From: Chitinophaga nivalis
Lineage (GTDB): Bacteria; Bacteroidota; Bacteroidia; Chitinophagales; Chitinophagaceae
Length of the DNA: 64,000 bases
Direction: 5' to 3'
Assembly: GCF_025989125.1 (NCBI RefSeq)
Contig: NZ_JAPDNR010000001.1
Coordinates: forward strand, 3,702,301-3,766,300
The stretch's first letter is position 1. Every line of letters begins with the position of its first letter. The notes beneath the pieces were generated by a model that searched no databases, was not told the DNA's origin, and was given only the letters and a program-made list of their open reading frames with translations. The translations under genes and the position numbers were made by a program. Shown here one piece after another: positions 1-8,221 of the stretch.

Positions 1-251
1 CTTAACAGAAAAAAGGCGATATGTGTGGTGGTCCGTTGCCAGCCCGACGAATATCGTACGGCGAGTAACAGGAGTATGACTTCTGTTAGCAGGAACGCTA
101 CGCCGGTAATACTAATGCCTCCGTTGATAAATGCCAGTACATAAGCAATCGCCAATATGATCCAACCTGCCTTTACCATGCGAAAGAAGCAGAGGAGTAT
201 ACTGACGATAAATAAAAGGTATCCGGGTAATAATTGTAAATCAAATAACAT
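1..251 (-). CDS. Multi-pass membrane protein, N-terminal part (possibly CPBP-type protease)
   Basis: Partial gene that runs off the left edge of the window; about 83 residues are readable from the ATG at 251 leftwards. The peptide begins MLFDLQLLPGYLLFIVSILL and holds three closely spaced hydrophobic segments separated by short basic turns, so it is an integral inner-membrane protein. The pattern resembles the N-terminus of Bacteroidota CPBP-family intramembrane proteases, but the diagnostic EExxxR and HxxxH motifs would lie outside the window, so that identity is a guess. The next sequence upstream is a decayed reductase fragment on the same strand. Confidence 0.5.
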   Translation of the reverse strand, partial: MLFDLQLLPGYLLFIVSILLCFFRMVKAGWIILAIAYVLAFINGGISITGVAFLLTEVILLLLAVRYSSGWQRTTTHIAFFLL

Positions 252-264
252 AAGGGTTCTCTTG

Positions 265-645
265 TTAATGCTTTAGCTGTTTTCCACCGTTCACGCCTGA
301 CTTGTAATCCTGTGTGCAAAGTAAAGGCAATTTTTTCTTTTGCTCAATATGTTGAAAAAGTAGTGTTCCTTTTTCCCATATAACAGGATGTATGGCCAGC
401 CTTATTTCATCTATTAAATCCAGATTTAAAAAGTTATGGCGACTTTTGCCCCGCCATAAAGCCAGATGTTTTTCCCCTCTGATTTTTCCTGAAGGACCCT
501 GTACCTGGGTACGGGAGGATACTCCATGCCATTGCGCAAATATGGTATTTACGTTGGCTGCCAACGAGGAAGGAATATATACCGAAGAAGTGCAGAGCCA
601 TTTAGTATCCTGTCTGCACTGGCCTTTTCCCTTGTTGTATACCAT
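265..645 (-). pseudogene. Decayed dihydrofolate-reductase/RibD-type reductase fragment
   Basis: The 126-codon frame carries recognisable pieces of the C-terminal half of the RibD/dihydrofolate reductase-like family: SSRT near residue 45, then LIDEIRLAIHPVIWEKGTLL near residues 76-95 (family pattern LIDExRLxxHPVxLGKGxxLF), then a C-terminal FKSG-like YKSG. The N-terminal nucleotide-binding half is missing and the residues before SSRT do not resemble the family. In the glycine-rich strand, where the family has a GS/GG turn, it reads WRGKSRHNF. This looks like a truncated and frameshifted remnant rather than a working enzyme. It lies head to tail with a membrane protein gene on the same strand. 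Confidence 0.5.
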
Positions 646-677
646 TTACCATACCTGCTCCGTCGTATAGGTATCTT

Positions 678-1214
678 TTATCTGCGTTTGCTTAACTGAA
701 TCGCTCTTGCTACCCGTGGCCGGTTATAGCGTTGCAGGAAAATCGGATAAAGGTTTAGCAAGACATTTAATACCAGTAGCCACAAAGACCTGCGCACGCC
801 AAATTGGAATGCCACGAAAATAGTAAAGCCCAGGACTATCAGGAAGATAATCAGGGGACCCAGTTCATTTTTTTTTGTTTGATAATGAACATGCACCAAC
901 GCTGCGGTATTTTTTGCTATAGGGTTGGATTTTTTATTCAGTTTTTCCCAACCTGTCCAAACCAATAGTTTTCTAAATAAATTTATGCCCAGCTGTTCGT
1001 ATATTTTTCCTTTCTGTTCCCATTCCTTTTCATGATAGTAGGTAGACGTAAATGGGCTTTTCAGGGTTTCCGTAAAAGTAAGCGCGCATAGCATCAACAG
1101 GAAGTTCAGCGCCAATGCGAATGAAGGTTTATCCATGTTGATATACTTAACCAGGGCACTCACTGCGCCAATTGTAATGAGGACAATTAAAATTAAAGTG
1201 ACAGTTTTTTTCAT
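678..1214 (-). CDS. Small four-helix membrane protein, CrtO acyltransferase-like
   Basis: A 178-residue protein with hydrophobic segments at about residues 5-23, 30-48, 120-138 and 142-160, so a small integral membrane protein. Between helices 2 and 3 it carries YEQLGINLFRKLLVW and near the C-terminus NLYPIFLQRYNRPR. The 'YExLGI..(F/W)K..' and 'P...QRYNRPR' blocks recall the glycosyl-diaponeurosporenoate acyltransferase (CrtO-like) family of small membrane proteins, but no carotenoid genes are nearby. The start at 1214 is an ATG followed by a typical MKK start and a hydrophobic stretch. Function is unproven; the family match is from memory. Confidence 0.6.
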   Translation of the reverse strand: MKKTVTLILIVLITIGAVSALVKYINMDKPSFALALNFLLMLCALTFTETLKSPFTSTYYHEKEWEQKGKIYEQLGINLFRKLLVWTGWEKLNKKSNPIAKNTAALVHVHYQTKKNELGPLIIFLIVLGFTIFVAFQFGVRRSLWLLVLNVLLNLYPIFLQRYNRPRVARAIQLSKRR

Positions 1215-1321
1215 CGATGACTTTTGTTTAGGTTAGGGATACTCAAATGTTGCTCAGCTTTCCAATATAAGCAATAGATCTGGTTGTTGAAAGGAAGAAA
1301 AGAGTATTTATAAAGGAACCT

Positions 1322-1676
1322 ATGACATTACCTAAAAAAAGGACTCCGGAAGATTACGGTTGATAACAACAAATATACGTGGAGCGTTACCGGCAGGGAT
1401 GAGGTGATGAGTCTTAGTATAGTGCCTTTGAAACAGCCCGATAGTTTATTAACCACTGTATTTGATTATTACAGTCTGCCGGTGGAAACTAATGTTACAG
1501 CAGATGGTCAAATCATTACTACTTTAAAACAAAAACGGGAGATTACTGGTTATATAGTCCGGCAGGTGATTTTATATGCACTGGCTGCAGGGTGGGAGCC
1601 ACAGGTAAAAAGAAGTGTGTGGCGTCTCAGCAGCGTAGGGGACAAAATAGATCTGAGATTGTCTGACCGTAGTTAG
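1322..1676 (+). pseudogene. Small conserved-type protein, frameshifted at a 7-A run
   Basis: The open frame ending at 1676 (LPVETNV... LRLSDRS) continues upstream of its first ATG/GTG as sensible coding sequence (LRKITVDNNKYTWSV from 1344), but meets a stop at 1323-1325 without a start. The ATG at 1322, after an A-rich leader containing AAAGGA, gives MTLPKK and then leaves the frame at the homopolymer 1334-1340. With six As instead of seven the two parts join into one protein of about 117 residues. Either the gene is broken, the run slips during transcription or translation, or the base is a sequencing error. The product is not recognised; downstream GTG/ATG starts at 1404/1407 would give only the C-terminal 90 residues. 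Confidence 0.5.
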
Positions 1677-1731
1677 GGTTATTCATTTTTAAGATAGATT
1701 TTTCAGCTGTCAGAAAAAAAACATGTAAATA

Positions 1732-1764
1732 TTTTTGGAGATGAAAATGTTTTTATTACCTTCG
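1732..1764 (+). promoter_or_regulatory. Bacteroidota-type promoter of tRNA-Lys
   Basis: TTTTTGG at 1732-1738 and TACCTTCG at 1757-1764 match the -33 (TTTG-like) and -7 (TA-N2-TTTG) elements of the primary sigma factor of Bacteroidota with an 18-base spacer. The tRNA begins 19 bases after the -7 box. Confidence 0.6.
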
Positions 1765-1782
1765 CGCTCCCGTTGAGGGAAT

Positions 1783-1855
1783 GATTCCGTAGCTCAGTTG
1801 GTAGAGCAATACACTTTTAATGTATGGGTCCTGGGTTCGAGTCCCAGCGGGATCA
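1783..1855 (+). tRNA. tRNA-Lys (anticodon TTT)
   Basis: A 73-base cloverleaf: acceptor stem GATTCCG pairs with CGGGATC (one G-T pair), D arm AGCTCAGTTGGTAGAGC, anticodon stem ATACA/TGTAT with loop CTTTTAA (anticodon TTT, lysine), T arm CTGGG-TTCGAGT-CCCAG, and discriminator A. CCA is not encoded. The last 14 tRNA bases plus the following C recur at 23207-23221, which suggests that the 3' end has served as an integration site. Confidence 0.97.
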
Positions 1856-1856
1856 C
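1842..1856 (+). repeat. Candidate attachment site copy 1 (tRNA 3' end)
   Basis: TCCCAGCGGGATCAC, the 3' end of tRNA-Lys plus one base, occurs again as an exact 15-base copy in the same orientation at 23207-23221. Direct repeats of a tRNA 3' end are a classical mark of site-specific integration. No integrase gene was found between the copies. Confidence 0.5.
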
Positions 1857-1870
1857 AAGCAACTTACAAA

Positions 1871-1902
1871 CCTCCACGCAAGGCGTGGGGGTTTAGTTTT
1901 TT
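1871..1902 (+). terminator. Rho-independent terminator of tRNA-Lys
   Basis: Nine-base stem CCTCCACGC / GCGTGGGGG (one T-G pair) with loop AAG, followed by TTTAGTTTTTT. Confidence 0.8.
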
Positions 1903-2034
1903 AGTCGAGCGTTTGGTCGAGTTCCTTTTATATAACCCCGATTTCTTTCCCGTACTTTATACAGGTTAATCAGCTTTTACTGAATTAGTTATTTTTAAAC
2001 TAATTCTCTATTTTCAGATTGTAAAATCTAATAC

Positions 2035-2691
2035 ATGCTTAACACCTCTAATGATAATATTGGCTTAATCTACAGTGCTGCAAGAAGCAAGGTAGTTGAC
2101 GTAGCGGTGCTTGTTGAACGGCTTCTTTCTATTGGACTATCCCATTTGCTCTCGCTGGGATGTGGGGATTTTAAGAATGTTCATGTTGACATGTTGGGTG
2201 ACATCTCAAAAAAGTTACCCTTTAATCAAATTATCACGCTGTTAGTTCACATTAAAGCCATTAAGAAGGAGGACGAAGTAAAGTTCAGAAAACTTATTGA
2301 AATAAGAAACGTATTTCTACGTGATCCTCTAGTGATTACTTTTTCAGCTTGTCTAAAAGTTAGACCTAATCTGCAAAAATTCCTTAGTAAAGAGTACTTG
2401 GTGAAAATCGAAAACCAACAAAATACATCCCTCGAAAATTTTACTGAAATGTACTTTGAGTGTTTTTTCAAAGATGTCAGTAATATTTCCAATACAATAA
2501 TGTGGGAATATGTGATCGGAAAAGCCTGCAGTAAAGGGTTCGTCGAAGGGCAATTACAATATTACAAGATATTAATCCAAAAGATCCGTGAGTTTGTAAG
2601 TCAAAACCCCGATTCAGATCTAACCTCGAAAATAACTATGTTGATGGAAGAAGCGGCTACAGAGGCAAAAAAAAGCAGTATTGCTGGATAA
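2035..2691 (+). CDS. Hypothetical protein, MltR/HEPN-like helical
   Basis: A 218-residue soluble, mostly helical protein of unknown function in visibly A+T-rich DNA. Residues about 15-100 have the layout of MltR/DUF4145-like helical domains: an N-terminal helix with AARSKVVDVAVLVERLL, then KKLPFNQIITLL, and an IEIRNVFLRDP segment that resembles the (R)IRNxFAH motif of that fold, with R in place of the H. No membrane segment or signal peptide. It stands alone just inside the tRNA-Lys-proximal end of the possible island, where accessory genes are usual. The family suggestion is weak. Confidence 0.6.
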   Translation: MLNTSNDNIGLIYSAARSKVVDVAVLVERLLSIGLSHLLSLGCGDFKNVHVDMLGDISKKLPFNQIITLLVHIKAIKKEDEVKFRKLIEIRNVFLRDPLVITFSACLKVRPNLQKFLSKEYLVKIENQQNTSLENFTEMYFECFFKDVSNISNTIMWEYVIGKACSKGFVEGQLQYYKILIQKIREFVSQNPDSDLTSKITMLMEEAATEAKKSSIAG

Positions 2692-2949
2692 CCTGTGAAG
2701 TTATTGGATAAGTGAATATTGCAATAATGAGTATTATTTTTCACTTATGAAGGGGGGATAAAAACTGTCGTGCAATGGCATGAACGATTCAACTTTTATG
2801 AGATAGGAAATATTTGTATTGGTATTTACTCGTTTTTCTTACCGTTGTATTATCATGTAAAGAAATAGTAAAATAATTTAGGATGCTAGACTTCAATTTT
2901 GTAAATTGATAAACATTGTTGTTTTCTTACCTCATAAAAACACAAGGAT

Positions 2950-3210
2950 ATGAGAAGGTTGAACATGAAGCTGTTGAAATCCTTTTTCACCTTTGACCTA
3001 CCGGTTAAATACAGTTACATTTATTCCCGTTTTCGTAAAACTCATGAAGGGCAGCGCGATATTTATGCCAGTTGGCCGGCGGAGGCGACACGTCGCCAGT
3101 TGATTAGTGAGTATTGGAGTAATGCGCTATGGCATTATTTGCTTTTGTTTGTTTGGGCCGATTTTGTTGTTTTCTTTTATAGTGGCCAATTGAATGCAAT
3201 GAATAAATAA
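2950..3210 (+). CDS. Small hypothetical protein with one C-terminal membrane segment
   Basis: An 86-residue frame with ATG at 2950 after an AAGGA-like sequence (ACAAGGATATG). It is basic in the N-terminal two thirds and ends with one hydrophobic stretch (LLLFVWADFVVFFY, about residues 63-76). Codon use is unremarkable and no homologue is recognised. It precedes the outer-membrane protein gene by 150 bases. It could be a chance frame. Confidence 0.4.
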   Translation: MRRLNMKLLKSFFTFDLPVKYSYIYSRFRKTHEGQRDIYASWPAEATRRQLISEYWSNALWHYLLLFVWADFVVFFYSGQLNAMNK

Positions 3211-3362
3211 TTCCCAACTGCTGTATTTCCCCGGAAAATTGTCTTCGCATAAACGAAAATATCGTTAATCTGATAATCCGTACCCGTAAATCCTATATCG
3301 ATGTAGTATTTTTTCCCCGCTGTATGTCTTGATGTACGTTTGTATCATCAAAACAAAAACAG

Positions 3363-5771
3363 ATGAAAACAAAGAAAAACATCTCTATACTCATTCTCTT
3401 ATTGTTTGTTATCGTTCTTCATGCACAGGAAAAAAACGGCAGTGTGACCGGTAAAGTTACAGATTCACTGAGCAATGCTCCCATGCCTTTTGCAACGGTA
3501 GTACTGCTTAAAGATGGTACTGAGAAAAAGAATACATTAACAGATAAAGACGGACAATTTGGTTTTGCTGCCGTACCATATGGTACGTATACAATAGCCG
3601 TAAAATTTATCGGATATGCCGACTATCAGTCCACCTCCCTGACCATATCTGCTGAACAGGTCAATATTCCTCCGGTACAGTTGGCACCGGCAGTGCAACA
3701 GCTTAACAGTATAAATATTACCGCCCGTAAACCTTTTATTGAACAGTCACTGGGAAAACTGACCGTGAATGTATCAGAAAGCCCGGCAGCTGCGGGTAAT
3801 ACGCTGGAAGAAATTCTAAAACGATCGCCGGGCGTTAAGGTGAATGATGACGGGAGCGTTACCCTGAATGGGAAAAAAGTAATGATGTACATAGATGGGA
3901 GGCCATCGTACCTTACCGGAGAGGCTTTTAAGAATCTGCTGGTAGCCACCAGTGGTAATAATGTGGACAAAATAGAACTCATCTCCAATCCTGCTTCTAA
4001 ATACGATGCACAGGCGGCCGCAGTGATAGATATAAAAATCAAAAAAATAAAGCATGGCGGCTTTAACGGAAGGGTATCTGTCGGTGGCGGAGGCGGACGA
4101 TACGGGAGGTATACAGGAGGCCTTGACCTGAACTACAGGAATAATAAACTGAATATATACGGCGGATACGACTACCTGCATAACCAATCCTACCTCAACA
4201 CACAAACCGACCGGGAAATGGGTGCCAGCCATACCAATCCGCCACATATATACGACGACGCCTATGATGTACGGAAGAGAGATATTCACAATATAAACGC
4301 CGGGATCAACTACGATTTCAATGCCAGTAATACCATGACACTGGAACTGAAAAATACCTGGTTCATCAGAGATATAGCGGCCACCAGTCAGACAACATTC
4401 CTGAATGCCAGGCCGGGACAACCAGATGTGGCATTCACCACTACACAAACCGGCAATGCCAGATTCAGCAGCCCTTCAGCTAACCTGTATTACCGGCATA
4501 AGTTTGATACCCTGGGAAAAGAAATCGTTTTTAACGGCAGTTACTATCACTACAATCAGCAATGGCAGGACGAGTTCATCACCGATTACGATAAGAAGCA
4601 GCCTGTTGAATATCTCAGGAATAATTCTCCTCAGACTATCATGATGAAGTCCTTATCTGCTGACTATTCACAGCCTGTCAAAACAGGAAAGTTAGACGCC
4701 GGACTGAAAACCGTATTTGTAAAAACAGATAATAACATCCAGTGGGAGAATTGGAAGGGAAAAGACTGGGAAACAGATGCCGGTAAAACCAATTACTTTA
4801 TTTACCATGAAAATGTAAACGCCGGATATATTACATATGCCAATCAGTTTAAGAAAGTGGTGGTGCAGGCAGGACTCCGGGTGGAAAACACACAGGTAAA
4901 AGGAACTTCTGTTACTACCAGACAGGAATTTACCAAAAGCTACACCCAGCTATTTCCCTCTGCAGCATTGCAGTATCTTATATCAGACAATCATCAGCTT
5001 GGATTGACTTACAGAAGAAGTATAGACAGACCGAATTATGATCTGGTAAATCCTTTCCTGATATTTCAGAGTAAATACAATGTCTTCCGGGGAAATCCTG
5101 ATCTGAATCCACAGCTGGTTTCATCCGTTGAGTTATCACATTCCTTTAAAAACAGTTTGATCACTACCTTATCATACGCAAGAACAAAAGACGTATTCAC
5201 CCCTATCTATAAGCAAGGACCGGAGAATACGCTCATCACAACCTATGAGAACCTGCACACGTATGATCTGGCCTATGCAGGACTCACTTACAGCAAGGAC
5301 CTTACAAAATGGTGGACTACCGCCACCTCCCTGCAAGGTTACTATGTACGGTTCAACTACAGCAATGATATTCCGTTAGCAGATTCCAGGCCCGGCTACT
5401 ATATTAATTCCAGCAATACATTCCTGCTGCCGGGCGATATAAAAATGGAAATAAGCGGTTTGTATTCTTCCAGGGCATCTTCAGGATTAAATGACGTAGG
5501 CGCTTACTGGAGTGTAAATGCAGGATTACAGAAGAAGATACTCCAAAAGAAAGGAACACTGAGCCTGAATGTCAATGATATATTCAAGAGCACGAAATAC
5601 TGGAACCGTTCCGAATATCAGCATATCAATGTATATCAGTTTATGCGTTACGACAGCCGGTATGCTATGCTGACATTCAGTTACCGGTTTGGCAACCAGC
5701 ACATCAAATCATCCGAAAGCAGGCAGACAGCCATTGAAGATGAAAAGAAAAGAGTAAACACCGGCAAATAA
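3363..5771 (+). CDS. TonB-dependent-receptor-like outer-membrane beta-barrel protein
   Basis: 802 residues. A signal peptide (hydrophobic residues 7-18, likely cut after HAQ at 22) is followed by a carboxypeptidase-regulatory-like domain (about 25-108), a plug-like domain (about 110-230, with LEEILKRSPGVKVNDDGSV and VDKIELISNPASKYDAQ) and a long beta-barrel of the OMP_b-brl_3 type (about 370-780). The segment DRPNYDLVNPFLIFQSKYNV is typical of that barrel family. It stands 17 bases before the MDR reductase gene and so is likely co-transcribed with it and with the first precursor array. A role in export, import or recognition of the peptide product is possible, but that is inference from position only. 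Confidence 0.85.
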   Translation: MKTKKNISILILLLFVIVLHAQEKNGSVTGKVTDSLSNAPMPFATVVLLKDGTEKKNTLTDKDGQFGFAAVPYGTYTIAVKFIGYADYQSTSLTISAEQVNIPPVQLAPAVQQLNSINITARKPFIEQSLGKLTVNVSESPAAAGNTLEEILKRSPGVKVNDDGSVTLNGKKVMMYIDGRPSYLTGEAFKNLLVATSGNNVDKIELISNPASKYDAQAAAVIDIKIKKIKHGGFNGRVSVGGGGGRYGRYTGGLDLNYRNNKLNIYGGYDYLHNQSYLNTQTDREMGASHTNPPHIYDDAYDVRKRDIHNINAGINYDFNASNTMTLELKNTWFIRDIAATSQTTFLNARPGQPDVAFTTTQTGNARFSSPSANLYYRHKFDTLGKEIVFNGSYYHYNQQWQDEFITDYDKKQPVEYLRNNSPQTIMMKSLSADYSQPVKTGKLDAGLKTVFVKTDNNIQWENWKGKDWETDAGKTNYFIYHENVNAGYITYANQFKKVVVQAGLRVENTQVKGTSVTTRQEFTKSYTQLFPSAALQYLISDNHQLGLTYRRSIDRPNYDLVNPFLIFQSKYNVFRGNPDLNPQLVSSVELSHSFKNSLITTLSYARTKDVFTPIYKQGPENTLITTYENLHTYDLAYAGLTYSKDLTKWWTTATSLQGYYVRFNYSNDIPLADSRPGYYINSSNTFLLPGDIKMEISGLYSSRASSGLNDVGAYWSVNAGLQKKILQKKGTLSLNVNDIFKSTKYWNRSEYQHINVYQFMRYDSRYAMLTFSYRFGNQHIKSSESRQTAIEDEKKRVNTGK

Positions 5772-5788
5772 CATTTATCCCTATACTT

Positions 5789-6898
5789 ATGAAACAATTA
5801 GTTGTCTGCAGTAAAGAATTACCGGAGTATTATAACTATGAAGTCCCTTCCGGTTCAATAAATATCGATGGTTCCGCCGTAACATATGCCCTGATTGAAA
5901 CAGCAGATATAACCTTCGACGGAGATAAGTATCCTGAATATGTGCTGGTAAGGAAAGTAGCAGTATCCACCAATTACCGCGATATGGGCGTCATGACGCA
6001 TGTGGCAGCCGGTATACTCAGGGGCAACCCCGACCAGCTTCTCTACTATCCCATAGGATCAGAGTTTTCAGGTGTGGTGGTGGCTGTAGGAAATCTTGTA
6101 AAGGGTTTCCGGCCGGGTGACAGGGTAATTCCTGATGCAGGCTATCCTTTCGCCGGTGAAAGCAAAGACCGGGGCGGCCTGCCTACCAACAATGCCTTTT
6201 CAGAACTGGAAATGTTGCATGCTTCCAAACTCGCTGTCATTCCTGATTCACTTTCCTTTGAGCAGGCAGCAGCATTTACCATAGGAGCGCAGACGGTGTA
6301 CAGTATGATTTCCAGACTGAACATAACGTCAGGCAGCAAAGTATTATTGCTGGGCCTTAGTTCCAATACAGCGCTCTTTGCACTCAATGCCCTGAAAAAC
6401 AAATCTGTTGAACTGACAGGAATAGCCCGCAGTATCAAATTCAGGGATAAACTGCTGAAAATGGGGCTTCATCAGCTGTTCGTTATCTCACCGGATACTC
6501 CCAACTATCTGGAAAATGAAGGACTGCAGGAATACATCAACGGGAAAGGAAAATTTGATTATATCATCGATCCTTTCTGCAATAACAACCTGACGAAAGC
6601 GCTCCCCCTGATGGCAATGAACGGAACATATATTACGTGCGGCGTTTCCAACAACATCACCACAGCGAACAGGCAGCTACTGACAGAAGATATACTGTTA
6701 CAGGTGATCATCAACAACATTACCATAAAAGGAAATTGCCTCGGCGCCAGTGCCCATCTGCAGACAGCATTACAGGATTATGTACACAACAGCTTTGAAG
6801 TGCCGATAGATAGCATATACGAACAGGATCCGCAAAGTTTTATGCAGCGCTCCTTCAATGATCCCGAGCGCTTCGGCAAGGTGATCTATAAATTCTGA
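5789..6898 (+). CDS. MDR-family NAD(P)H-dependent reductase (zinc-independent type)
   Basis: 369-residue medium-chain dehydrogenase/reductase. The GroES-like N-terminal part shows NYRDMGVM (about 62-69) and GSEFSGVVVAVG with RPGDRV; the glutamate of the GxE motif is present, but the catalytic zinc Cys/His ligands of alcohol dehydrogenases are not, as in quinone oxidoreductases and enoyl reductases. The Rossmann half begins with GSKVLLLGLSSNTALFAL (about 182-200). It sits between an outer-membrane protein and the first precursor array, 100 bases before the first precursor. In other lanthipeptide loci, MDR enzymes (LanJA type) reduce dehydroalanine/dehydrobutyrine to D-amino acids; that role here is inference. 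An unrelated detoxifying reductase is the alternative. Confidence 0.8.
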   Translation: MKQLVVCSKELPEYYNYEVPSGSINIDGSAVTYALIETADITFDGDKYPEYVLVRKVAVSTNYRDMGVMTHVAAGILRGNPDQLLYYPIGSEFSGVVVAVGNLVKGFRPGDRVIPDAGYPFAGESKDRGGLPTNNAFSELEMLHASKLAVIPDSLSFEQAAAFTIGAQTVYSMISRLNITSGSKVLLLGLSSNTALFALNALKNKSVELTGIARSIKFRDKLLKMGLHQLFVISPDTPNYLENEGLQEYINGKGKFDYIIDPFCNNNLTKALPLMAMNGTYITCGVSNNITTANRQLLTEDILLQVIINNITIKGNCLGASAHLQTALQDYVHNSFEVPIDSIYEQDPQSFMQRSFNDPERFGKVIYKF

Positions 6899-6998
6899 AT
6901 CAACTATTATCAACATATTTCAGGACTGTATAACAAGGGGAATCCGAAAACCTTCAGAAAAGAGTAGGAATAAACAAACCATTTTAATAATAACAATC

Positions 6999-7169
6999 AT
7001 GAAACCACAAGTAAATGCGCTCAAATTAAACGTAAGCAAAAAAACGATCACTAAACTCGATGATAGCCAGTTAGCCGGTATCAACGGTGGTGCATCTTTC
7101 AGCTGCAACCTGACAATACAGATTTCTGTATTCAAAACCCCCAATACCGGTGGCGGTACGCAGAACTAA
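6999..7169 (+). CDS. Lanthipeptide-type precursor A1
   Basis: 56 residues. The leader (1-31) carries the box LNVSKKTITKLDDSQLAGI followed by N-G-G, in which the first L and the GG are 22 residues apart, as in Bacteroidota class I lanthipeptide leaders. The 25-residue core has one Cys (C36), seven Ser/Thr and a Gly-rich tail ending GGGTQN. One Cys downstream of two Ser could form one lanthionine, with the other Ser/Thr left dehydrated. The start is the ATG after AACAATC. It is the first of four tandem copies and differs from A4 in two core residues. Cleavage after GG would fit the C39 peptidase exporter encoded at 18.4 kb. Confidence 0.85.
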   Translation: MKPQVNALKLNVSKKTITKLDDSQLAGINGGASFSCNLTIQISVFKTPNTGGGTQN

Positions 7170-7342
7170 TCAATATACGGGCTCTGCACCCTGTAGGGCC
7201 TCTTTTCTATCCGTTTAAAATGGCCTTGAAGTTATCGATACTGAACCAACCATTATCGACATATTTCAGGCCTGCATAAAAAGGGAATCCGAAAACCTTC
7301 AGAAAAGAGTAGGGAACAACATAACATTTTAATGATAAAATC

Positions 7343-7495
7343 ATGAAACCACAAGTAAGTGTACCTAAGTTAAACGTAAGCAAAAAAACCATTACTAAAC
7401 TGGACGATAACCAATTAGCCGGTATCCATGGTGGTGCATCTTTCAGCTGCAAACTGACATTACAGATCTCTGTGTTCCAAACAGGTACTAACTAA
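7343..7495 (+). CDS. Lanthipeptide-type precursor A2
   Basis: 50 residues, with leader nearly identical to A1 (N22/H29 variants: KLDDNQLAGIHGG) and a 19-residue core that is shorter than in A1 and ends VFQTGTN. It has one Cys and six Ser/Thr. It differs from A3 only at residue 6 (S versus N). The gene is followed by a strong hairpin and T-run at 7505-7536, so it may be expressed as its own short transcript or limited by termination. Confidence 0.85.
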   Translation: MKPQVSVPKLNVSKKTITKLDDNQLAGIHGGASFSCKLTLQISVFQTGTN

Positions 7496-7504
7496 TCAAT
7501 ATAT

Positions 7505-7536
7505 GGCCCTGTGCCCAGCAGGGCTTCTTTTTTTTC
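7505..7536 (+). terminator. Rho-independent terminator after precursor A2
   Basis: GCCCTG / CAGGGC stem with a 7-base loop followed by TTCTTTTTTTTT. Weaker G+C-rich hairpins stand at the same place after A1 (about 7178-7206) and A3 (about 7827-7853). Confidence 0.7.
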
Positions 7537-7667
7537 CATGTAGAATGGCCTTGAAGTTATCGATACTGAATTAATCATTATCAACATATTTCAGGCCTGC
7601 ATAAAAAGGGAATCCGAAAACCTTCAGAAAAGAGTAGGGAACAACATAACATTTTAATGATAAAATC

Positions 7668-7820
7668 ATGAAACCACAAGTAAATGTGCCTAAGTTAAAC
7701 GTAAGTAAAAAAACCATTACTAAACTGGACGATAACCAATTAGCCGGTATCCATGGTGGTGCATCCTTCAGCTGTAAACTGACATTACAGATCTCTGTGT
7801 TCCAAACAGGTACCAACTAA
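7668..7820 (+). CDS. Lanthipeptide-type precursor A3
   Basis: 50 residues with a core identical to that of A2; only leader residue 6 differs. The 5' flank and the first hundred or so coding bases are almost base-for-base copies of the A2 unit, so this is a very recent duplication. One Cys, six Ser/Thr in the core. Its retention in identical form suggests gene dosage rather than diversification. Confidence 0.85.
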   Translation: MKPQVNVPKLNVSKKTITKLDDNQLAGIHGGASFSCKLTLQISVFQTGTN

Positions 7821-7994
7821 TCAATAGATGGCCCTGCCTCCTGCGGGGCATCTTTCCGCGTGTGTACAACAGCTTTGAAGTTTTAGCAGCGCCGAACCAA
7901 CCATTATCAACATCTTTCAGCCTGAATAAAAGGGGAATCCGAAAACCTTTAGAAAAGAGTAGGAAAACAACAAACCATTTTAATGATAACAATC

Positions 7995-8165
7995 ATGAAA
8001 CCACAAGTAAATGCGCTCAAATTAAACGTAAGCAAAAAAACGATCACTAAACTCGACGATAGCCAGTTAGCCGGTATCAACGGTGGTGCATCTTTCAGCT
8101 GCAACCTCACAGTACAGATCTCGGTATTCAAAACTCCCAATGCCGGTGGTGGTACGCAGAACTAA
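7995..8165 (+). CDS. Lanthipeptide-type precursor A4
   Basis: 56 residues, equal to A1 except for V40 in place of I and A50 in place of T in the core. The start at 7995 (MKPQV) is chosen by comparison with the three other units; an in-frame ATG at 7983 would add four residues that the others lack. One Cys, six Ser/Thr and the GGGTQN tail in the core. It is followed 56 bases later by the different precursor A5. Confidence 0.85.
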   Translation: MKPQVNALKLNVSKKTITKLDDSQLAGINGGASFSCNLTVQISVFKTPNAGGGTQN

Positions 8166-8221
8166 TCAATATATGGCCCTGCAAGGTCTGTTTTTCTATT
8201 AATCCTTTAAAAAAATACTTT

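Larger units (their letters stand above)
6900..8190 (+). repeat. Tandem array of four ~320-bp precursor-gene repeats
   Basis: Four direct repeat units begin near 6900, 7217, 7543 and 7866. Each has a shared 5' region (GGGAATCCGAAAACC ... AAAGAGTAGG ...), a 50-56 codon precursor gene and a G+C-rich 3' hairpin region. Units 1 and 4 resemble each other closely (56 residues), and units 2 and 3 resemble each other closely (50 residues), an A-B-B-A order. The fourth unit is preceded by 16 bases identical to the 3' part of the MDR gene (6786-6801 and 7866-7881), possibly a duplication junction. Confidence 0.85.

Noticed and set aside
3816..4448. A 210-codon minus-strand frame opposite the outer-membrane protein gene
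   Set aside because: Antisense to a well-supported barrel protein; no domain or start signal.
6900..8190. CRISPR-like array
   Set aside because: The repeats are about 320 bases long, contain reading frames and lack short unique spacers; they are tandem gene copies.
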